Shown: in pieces, positions 50,541 through 55,775 of the stretch
How positions within the stretch are numbered: the first letter of the stretch is position 1
How the letters are laid out: the number at the start of each line of letters is the position of its first letter
NCBI GenBank assembly: GCA_027623095.1
Contig: JAQBVM010000003.1
Span: 1-55,775 of the forward strand
Direction: 5' to 3'
Origin: Verrucomicrobiota bacterium
Lineage (GTDB): Bacteria; Verrucomicrobiota; Verrucomicrobiia; Limisphaerales; SIBE01
DNA length: 55,775 nt
The notes under the pieces: generated by a model
Databases searched by the model: none
Told to the model about the DNA's origin: nothing
The model's input: the letters and a program-made list of their open reading frames with translations, nothing else
Program-made: the position numbers and the translations under genes

Positions 50541-53198
50541 TTATGGCTCCGGAGCGGACAACACGACTCGAAACCCAATGTCCCGAGACCATTCACCCAA
50601 ATCTCCCCGATAAGAGGATGTGATGTGGTCACGCGACGCAGTGAAATATCCGCCACCGCGAATGACCCACCCGCTGTCTTCAAGCGAGAAAGGATCATAG
50701 GGGTCCTGGCACCATTCCCAGACGTTGCCACCCATGTCGTAAAGGTGGTAGGGTCCCGTTGGCGGAAACCCTCCGACTGGCGAGGTGTAAAAGTAATAAT
50801 CATAGCCATCAGTCATATACCAGTAATTGGCTTCATTTCGTTTGGGCGGATAGTGGGTGCCGTAAGGGAAAACATTGGGGATGCGGCCGCTTCGTTCCTT
50901 GGGCGTCGCGCCATCTTCCAGAGGCAATCCCACCGCCCGGCTCCACTCCAGATCTGTCGGCAGGCGGTACATTGCGTTCGTTATCACTCCTGCTTCCAGT
51001 TCCTTCGTGGTGAGCCATCGGCAGAAAGCCACCGCATCATTCCACGGCACCCACACGACGGGATGGGTGGGGCCTTGAGTGAAGTTGCCCTCCAGTTCGA
51101 GGGTTCTCCATTTATGGTCGGCGTCGTATCCCGCCGTTTCCGCGAAAATATCGTAATCCATCACCCTTGTTTCCCAGATGCTGATCCTCAGTCCTGGTCC
51201 GAGCGGAACAAACCGCATTCCGAGCGAGTTCTTCCAGGTCTCCAATTCCGGAGTTGGCAAGGCTTTGACATCTTTGGTCCAACTCAAATAAAGCAATCGC
51301 GCTTCGTCCAGTTTTGCGTACGCTTCAAACCAAACGCGCGCGTTGATCGCCGCGCCCGCATCCTGGATTGCCCTGTTCGGATTGCCCAAATGTTCAAGTC
51401 TGGGCGCCTCTTGGTTTGCGAAAAGGCCGAGCCAGTCTTCGCGAGAGCGGATCGCGGCCTTTCGGAGAGAATCAACGATTTCTTCGGACAACCCGCTCCA
51501 ACCCTGACTGGAGGCTTCGAATTCGGAACGGGCCAAAGCCATGTCGCCAGCAGTTAGAGTTTCCAGGGCTTTGTCCAGGCGAGCTGCAGTGTCCAGAGCG
51601 CCGCTCGATTCGGTCGCGCCACTGAGTCTGCCCAGACTCAGATACTCGATTTTTCGGTTCAATGCGGTTTGCAAAGCAGTTGCGGTCAGATTTGCCTCGG
51701 TGACTTTGGCTCGCAATAAACGATACTTTTCCGCCGCCGCTTGAAAGGCCTTTAAAGCTTCATGGAATCGCCCCTCGTCGAATCGGTTCTGTGCGCGTCC
51801 GATTGTCGAGTTTGCCTCGATCAGAGAATCCGCATTTAGAACGTGCCGGTTCAATATTTGCAGTGATCGCCAATGACTCTCCTGCTGGACCAGCAAACCT
51901 GCGACGTGTTCCTGGACTTTTCGGGGTATCGTGTCGATTAAGAAGTCGGGCAGGGGCGTGTTCGTGATTTGGAGGCCGTAGAGCATTTTGATGAGCCTGG
52001 GCCGAAGATCACTCCAGACAGAATCCTTGGCAAACCGGTCGAGTGGCCCTGAAAATCGATTTGTTCCGAGCGCTGATGTGAATAGGACTCTTTCGGAATC
52101 GGTTTTTCGCCCCAATTCCTCGGCTGCGGCGAAGAGGGACAGGCAGTCGCTGAAGAATCCCGCGCTCGCAACCATTGCGGCATCACGGGCCTCTTCGGCC
52201 CGCAGTTCCCAGTTTGGACCGCTCCAGGAAGAGACAGTCTCCTGCGTCCAGCGACTGACAGCGTTATCGGTGAGAAGCGCGGTCGAGCCGATTCCAGCGA
52301 ATACGGCGATCGCAGCGGCCACGAACGTGAGGCGTGCGTGCCGACGGAAGAAGCTCGGCTGAAGACTTATCGCAAGATCGTGCATGAACTCGCGGATCGA
52401 CGGATACCTGCGGTCTGGATCCGGTGCGAGTGCTTTGGCAAGCACCACAGAAACCCGTGGATAAATTTCCGACCGAAGCGCCGAGGCCGGTTTCGGAATT
52501 CCCAGCGGCAGTTCGCCAGTCAACACTTCGTAAAGCACAACGGCCAGGGCGTATTGATCGCCGCGTGCGTCCATCTCCTTCTCCTCGTCAATCAACTCCG
52601 GGGGGAGGTAATAGGCGGTTCCGCTCGCAACGGTTGTCATCGTTGTTTGGCGCCGGGTCAAGCAATGCGCAAGGGCGAAATCTGTGATTTTGTAACTGCC
52701 CATTTCCAGGATCCAAACCGCTTCCGGTTTCAGTGATCGATGAAGCGTTATCCGATGCGCATACTCCAGCGCGCGGCCCATCGATTCGGCCAGCACCTTC
52801 ACTTCAGCCAATTCGAACACGCGTCCGGACGCCTTTCGTTCCTCCATTTCCTGACGAAGGGTTTTGCCTTTCAGGAGTTCCATTGAGAGAAAGAGCAAGC
52901 CGGTCTCGCGATGGATGTCATACACATTGACAATCTCCGGATGCCTGAGATCGCACGCGACCTTGGCTGCTTCCAGAAAAAGCGCTTCGGCTTTAGGATC
53001 CTTTAAGAGGATGGGGTGAATGACTTTGAGGCAGATGTCTTGCTCGCGGTTCCGATCATAGGCCGCAAAACAGATCCCCACCGAACCCAATCCCAATTCT
53101 TTGCGGATTTCGAAACGGTTAGCCAACACATCTCCAATACGAATCGGAGAATCGAGAGCAATCGAGTGGGGGCTCTCTTCGTTTTTCTCAGGAGACAT
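50541..53198 (-). CDS. Membrane pseudokinase with C-terminal FGE-sulfatase-like domain
   Basis: 885 aa from ATG 53198 (TTG 53210 is in frame). Kinase fold at about 26-290: GLGSVG loop, ICLKVI (Lys), an alpha-C Glu, then HRSLKPEAVW instead of HRDxKPEN and TDFALAH instead of DFG; the YLPPEL and RGDQYALAVVLYEVLTGELP segments are intact. Loss of the catalytic Asp, the metal-binding Asn and the DFG Gly predicts little or no phosphotransfer. A membrane helix (LTFVAAAIAVFAGIGSTALL) and helical linker lead to a canonical FGE-like domain (MRFVPLGPGLRISIWETRV, HPVVWVPWNDAVAFCRWLT, YDMGGNVWEWCQDPYD, WVIRGGGYF, IGFRVVL). Probable scaffold or regulator of the active kinase encoded next. Confidence 0.9.
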   Translation of the reverse strand: MSPEKNEESPHSIALDSPIRIGDVLANRFEIRKELGLGSVGICFAAYDRNREQDICLKVIHPILLKDPKAEALFLEAAKVACDLRHPEIVNVYDIHRETGLLFLSMELLKGKTLRQEMEERKASGRVFELAEVKVLAESMGRALEYAHRITLHRSLKPEAVWILEMGSYKITDFALAHCLTRRQTTMTTVASGTAYYLPPELIDEEKEMDARGDQYALAVVLYEVLTGELPLGIPKPASALRSEIYPRVSVVLAKALAPDPDRRYPSIREFMHDLAISLQPSFFRRHARLTFVAAAIAVFAGIGSTALLTDNAVSRWTQETVSSWSGPNWELRAEEARDAAMVASAGFFSDCLSLFAAAEELGRKTDSERVLFTSALGTNRFSGPLDRFAKDSVWSDLRPRLIKMLYGLQITNTPLPDFLIDTIPRKVQEHVAGLLVQQESHWRSLQILNRHVLNADSLIEANSTIGRAQNRFDEGRFHEALKAFQAAAEKYRLLRAKVTEANLTATALQTALNRKIEYLSLGRLSGATESSGALDTAARLDKALETLTAGDMALARSEFEASSQGWSGLSEEIVDSLRKAAIRSREDWLGLFANQEAPRLEHLGNPNRAIQDAGAAINARVWFEAYAKLDEARLLYLSWTKDVKALPTPELETWKNSLGMRFVPLGPGLRISIWETRVMDYDIFAETAGYDADHKWRTLELEGNFTQGPTHPVVWVPWNDAVAFCRWLTTKELEAGVITNAMYRLPTDLEWSRAVGLPLEDGATPKERSGRIPNVFPYGTHYPPKRNEANYWYMTDGYDYYFYTSPVGGFPPTGPYHLYDMGGNVWEWCQDPYDPFSLEDSGWVIRGGGYFTASRDHITSSYRGDLGEWSRDIGFRVVLSAPEP

Positions 53199-53711
53199 GG
53201 CGGATCCCAAACGGCGCCACGGCTCTTACGGACGCCTATCCGCTTGGTGATGAAGAACGAGTACAGCGGGTGATCCCTTTGTCAAGGTCGAGAAAATGGA
53301 ATTCTCCGGTCTTTTCTTATCGGCGAGGCGCTTGCCAGGCGCGGTGGGAAAGTGAATCGAGATCTTGAGCCAATGATGGTGGGGCGACACTGCTTTTCGC
53401 GAAGCGCACATCTCATGTGGGCGCCCAACTTGCAGGGCTTGGGAAGCCAGTCTGCGGAGCTCTGATCCAACCGTTGAGGGGTCACACCGAGGAAGAAGGC
53501 GCAATGGAAACAACCGATATCCGGGAACGCTCCGTTTCCACAACCCCATTCCATGCAGGCTGGACACTCCGAGGGGAAGTCAGGGCTCAAGAGACTTTCG
53601 CCCCACCTTGGGTGGTCGAAGGTCTGTTGTTCCTCGCTCGCCAATACTCGCGTGCAAGCCGGGAATTAGAGGAAGGGCTTTGTTATCTGATTCCCTTCAC
53701 TAAACCACGCC
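53199..53711. other. Intergenic region with a terminal-repeat element
   Basis: 513 bases. It contains the 53378-53607 element and presumably the promoter of the kinase operon near 53200-53280. Frames crossing the element are not credible genes. Confidence 0.65.
53378..53607. mobile_element. MITE-like element, 230 bp
   Basis: Left end GGTGGGGCGACACT (53378-53391). The right end, GACTTTCGCCCCACC (to 53607), is a degraded inverted copy. The next 75 bases (GCTTTTCGCGAAGCG, ACATCTCATGTGGG, CTTGCAGGGCTTGGGAAGCC) match the element at 25491 almost base for base. Confidence 0.78.
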
Positions 53712-55061
53712 CTAAGAATTTGCGGAGTGAATCGTTGCTTCAATTGCCGCTATCTTGGCTTTCACCGCATTGAGCGTCGAATCGAGATCGGATGTTGCGT
53801 CGGCCAAACCTTTCACACTTTGCTGAAGTTCCGAGTTTAAGGTTCGATAGGATTCTATTTGCCTGTCAGCAGCGGCCAGTCGGTCCTTTAAGGCTTTGTT
53901 TGCCCGAAGCGCGTCTTCCAATTCTTCGATTACAGCTTTCAGTCGAGACTCGAGATCCAAGATTCTGGGTTCAGAAGGGCTTTCTACTGCCGGAGGTTGT
54001 GTCCTCGGTTCGAATTGGTTGTCGCCTGTGAATTGCCCAAGCATCAACTCGTTTGGACGAGGTGAATTTGTCTTGATCACGTTCGCTTCAACGACCGTTT
54101 TTGCGTTGTTCTCGAGTCGCACAGCGAATTGAAGCGAGATTCCCGGCACAACCGTGTTGATAAACGGATCTCCAATATCAATCGTGTTGCGTCTGATTGC
54201 CACGCCGTTTGAGGCTCCGGAGAGATTTATTCCCTCGGCGCAGTTCACGATTCGATTAGCTTCTATTGCCGATGAATAGAGTGAGCCGGTGTCAAAGTTA
54301 AACGCGCATTTGGAGTTCACAACTTGATTGGATTCGAAGAGCGTTCGCTCGGCATCGGCGCAGCCGAGCCCGATTCCGCCAGGCACTTCGATAATGTTGT
54401 CGTGAATGTGTGCGGCTTGACTCGTGCGTGTTCCAATCGGGAATCGATCCCCGTTTTGCGTTCCCTGGTTCGTCTGGCTGAAGATCGCCGTGCAATATCC
54501 TCCCGAGACAAAATGAGGCTTCTCCACCCGGCAATGAGCAATCTCAACACACGGGATCGGCAGGTTTTCACTTTCTTTCTCTCCTCGATACGTGTCCAGG
54601 CGCAGCGGAAAGACCTCATTGTACTCATCGCCGTTTTTGCCGTCTGCGCCGAAGTCCACGACCGCACATCGTTCCACCTTACCCTGCCAGCACCTAAGCG
54701 CGAAAGCACCGAGCTTGAAATTGCCGTTGGTGGCCCGCCGTTTGTTCTCCCAAAGATTCCAATTGCAATTCAGCGTCAATCCGAAAGCGTAGAATAGCAT
54801 CATGTGGCTGTTGCGATAGAGCATCTGCGGCACGTGAAAATTCGACGGCTCGCGCGGCAGCAGATCAATGTAAACGCTCCCCGGCTCATCTGCGATCAGA
54901 GAGCAAGTTTCGGGGAGACTTACACCGTTGGTTTCGTACCGGCCTGGAGCCAGGCGATAGACGACTTTGTCAATTGTTGGGTGGATAACAAGATTGCCCG
55001 GCGTAAGTCGAATCACTCGACTCAGCTCCATCTCGGGATTCAAATGGTCTAATTCTTTCAT
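53712..55061 (-). CDS. Beta-helix repeat protein with C-terminal coiled coil
   Basis: 449 aa from ATG 55061, chosen over ATG 55079 because AGGAG lies 5 bases upstream. No signal peptide. Residues about 25-350 carry right-handed parallel beta-helix rungs (YRLAPGRYETNGVSL, AAHIHDNIIEVPGGIGLGCADAERTLFESNQVVNSKCAFNFD, AIEANRIVNCAEGINLSGASNGVAIRRNTIDIGD). After a proline-rich linker a long heptad-type coiled coil follows (ILDLESRLKAVIEELEDALRANKALKDRLAAADRQIES). Beta-helices are found in polysaccharide lyases and adhesins, but no catalytic residues are obvious. A structural or phage-like fibre role is possible but unproven. Confidence 0.85.
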   Translation of the reverse strand: MKELDHLNPEMELSRVIRLTPGNLVIHPTIDKVVYRLAPGRYETNGVSLPETCSLIADEPGSVYIDLLPREPSNFHVPQMLYRNSHMMLFYAFGLTLNCNWNLWENKRRATNGNFKLGAFALRCWQGKVERCAVVDFGADGKNGDEYNEVFPLRLDTYRGEKESENLPIPCVEIAHCRVEKPHFVSGGYCTAIFSQTNQGTQNGDRFPIGTRTSQAAHIHDNIIEVPGGIGLGCADAERTLFESNQVVNSKCAFNFDTGSLYSSAIEANRIVNCAEGINLSGASNGVAIRRNTIDIGDPFINTVVPGISLQFAVRLENNAKTVVEANVIKTNSPRPNELMLGQFTGDNQFEPRTQPPAVESPSEPRILDLESRLKAVIEELEDALRANKALKDRLAAADRQIESYRTLNSELQQSVKGLADATSDLDSTLNAVKAKIAAIEATIHSANS

Positions 55062-55062
55062 A

Positions 55063-55070
55063 TCGCTCCT
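55063..55070 (-). promoter_or_regulatory. Strong Shine-Dalgarno site
   Basis: AGGAGCGA on the minus strand, 5 bases from ATG 55061 counted from AGGAG. It decides between two in-frame ATGs six codons apart. Confidence 0.65.
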
Positions 55071-55165
55071 TTCGTTCATTCCGCGTCTCCCGAGCTTACT
55101 TCAGGTACTGGATGATCTCTATTCTTTCTGACACAAACTTCCTCGTTGATCGGCTCCAACTTGCT

Positions 55166-55639
55166 TTACAAGCGAAACAGTTCCTCGAAGCTGCCGGGGC
55201 CATTCTCGAATTCTTCGAGAAACCTTCGATCGTCTCCCTCTTTGATGGGCATGTACTTTCCGGTCGCCGAGGCGAGGGCAGCTCCTTGGCAATCGCGAAT
55301 TGTGCCTTGCGCCTCGAAAATCCGATTGCGGCGGTTGTTCACAAGCTCTCCTTCGGCCCAAAGTTCCATCTCCGGCTCCACATGCCGAAGGTATCGAACA
55401 TTCAGTTCGACGCAGAAAGCGAATCGTTTACTACGAACGCCGATTGCCCAGACCATGATCTCATCCAGAATGGTGGCGGTGATCCCCCCATGAACAACTC
55501 CTTTGAAACCCACGTGTTCCGGCCGGGGAACATATCGGGCGCGAACAATCGTGCCATCGGTCTCAAACTCAAGCTTGAGTCCACTGGAATTGTCTTTGCC
55601 GCAAACAAAACAGGACCGAGTGCGGGGAAGTTTCTTCAT
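55166..55639 (-). CDS. PaaI-type hotdog thioesterase
   Basis: 157 aa. It opens with CFVCGKDNSSGLKLEF, typical of hotdog proteins with a CxxC near the N-terminus, and has the active-site helix GVVHGGITATILDEIMVWA (HGG plus Asp) expected for PaaI-family acyl-CoA thioesterases. VELNVRYLRHVEPEMELWAEGEL follows as the conserved second half. It hydrolyses acyl-CoA thioesters in the cytoplasm; the substrate is unknown. There is no link to phenylacetate genes here. It is co-directional with, and upstream of, the beta-helix gene. Confidence 0.9.
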   Translation of the reverse strand: MKKLPRTRSCFVCGKDNSSGLKLEFETDGTIVRARYVPRPEHVGFKGVVHGGITATILDEIMVWAIGVRSKRFAFCVELNVRYLRHVEPEMELWAEGELVNNRRNRIFEAQGTIRDCQGAALASATGKYMPIKEGDDRRFLEEFENGPGSFEELFRL

Positions 55640-55732
55640 ACGGGCATAGACCTACCATGCACCCGCCGGAAAACTCAAGTGTCTCATATCGCGGCCGATC
55701 CGCTCTACATCGAACAGACCGTTACCTCGGCA

Positions 55733-55775
55733 ATGGGAGGGTGCGGCTCCCGCCGCCCCCTGGAGGGCGCATCTC
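55733..55775. repeat. Hairpin repeat family D, copy 3 (cut by window end)
   Basis: TGGGAGGGTGCGGCTCCCGC, the left arm of the family; the right arm would lie beyond the window. Confidence 0.5.

Noticed and set aside
47972..53198. Interpretation of the FGE-like domains as true formylglycine-generating enzymes.
   Set aside because: No sulfatase genes are nearby and the domains are C-terminal to membrane kinases; an extracytoplasmic sensor or binding role is more likely.
53417..53773. 118-codon plus-strand frame before the beta-helix gene.
   Set aside because: Its first half is a terminal-repeat element and its end is antisense to the beta-helix gene.

Overview
The window looks like chromosomal DNA of a free-living Verrucomicrobiota bacterium, most likely a Pedosphaera/Limisphaerales-like lineage; this is inferred from family content, not from a marker gene. 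Evidence is the mix of Tat-exported Gfo/Idh oxidoreductases, ThuA and DUF1080 (3-keto-disaccharide hydrolase) proteins, CRTAC1-type FG-GAP/UnbV giants, an orphan ADOP-type permease, kinase-FGE fusions (a PVC-superphylum trait, compare chlamydial Pkn1), a moderately high GC content, many GTG/TTG starts and wide intergenic gaps filled with dispersed repeats.

Layout. 1-7.1 kb: Tat oxidoreductase with a clear terminator, a uronate-dehydrogenase-like SDR, a decayed stretch, an orphan FtsX/MacB-type permease, then a ThuA protein on the minus strand. 7.2-8.5 kb: a 5'-truncated gene joining a FliF/YscJ-like ring domain to a secretin-N0/STN-like domain, overlapping head to head with a nonsense-mutated addiction-module antitoxin. 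8.5-15.4 kb: two paralogous secreted alpha/beta hydrolases flanking a lipoprotein with a YncE-like propeller and a phosphoesterase. 15.5-16.5 kb: a PaaX-like (Cas2-fold) gene bracketed by two long palindromes that share one architecture. 16.5-21 kb: DUF1080 protein, TatD hydrolase, GDSL-TPR membrane protein. 21-30.4 kb: two tandem CRTAC1-like giants and a quinone-oxidoreductase-like MDR enzyme. 31-36 kb: PQQ-type propeller, Uma2 protein and UvrA. 36-40.8 kb: a co-oriented catabolic run of amidohydrolase, acetyl-xylan-esterase-like hydrolase and sodium:solute symporter, with two signal-peptide mini-ORFs tucked between them. 41-44 kb: a decayed island with gene relics, a VapBC-like pair and an IS/MITE remnant. 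44-53.2 kb: collagen-like secreted protein, ECF-like sigma factor, a small unknown, and two membrane Ser/Thr kinase-FGE proteins, of which the upstream one is a predicted pseudokinase. 53.7-55.6 kb: a beta-helix/coiled-coil protein and a PaaI-type thioesterase.

The intergenic DNA carries several modular repeat families: elements with terminal inverted repeats GGTGGGGCGACACTCCG, a module around TTGGACTGCGGTGACGAG with a conserved hairpin, a third module containing TTTGTTTTCTGC, and a hairpin family starting TGGGAGGGTGAGGCT. One such element lies in frame inside the signal-peptide region of a CRTAC1-like gene. The most system-like items are the palindrome-bracketed PaaX/Cas2-fold gene, the kinase/pseudokinase-sigma-factor locus, and the FliF/YscJ-STN hybrid.
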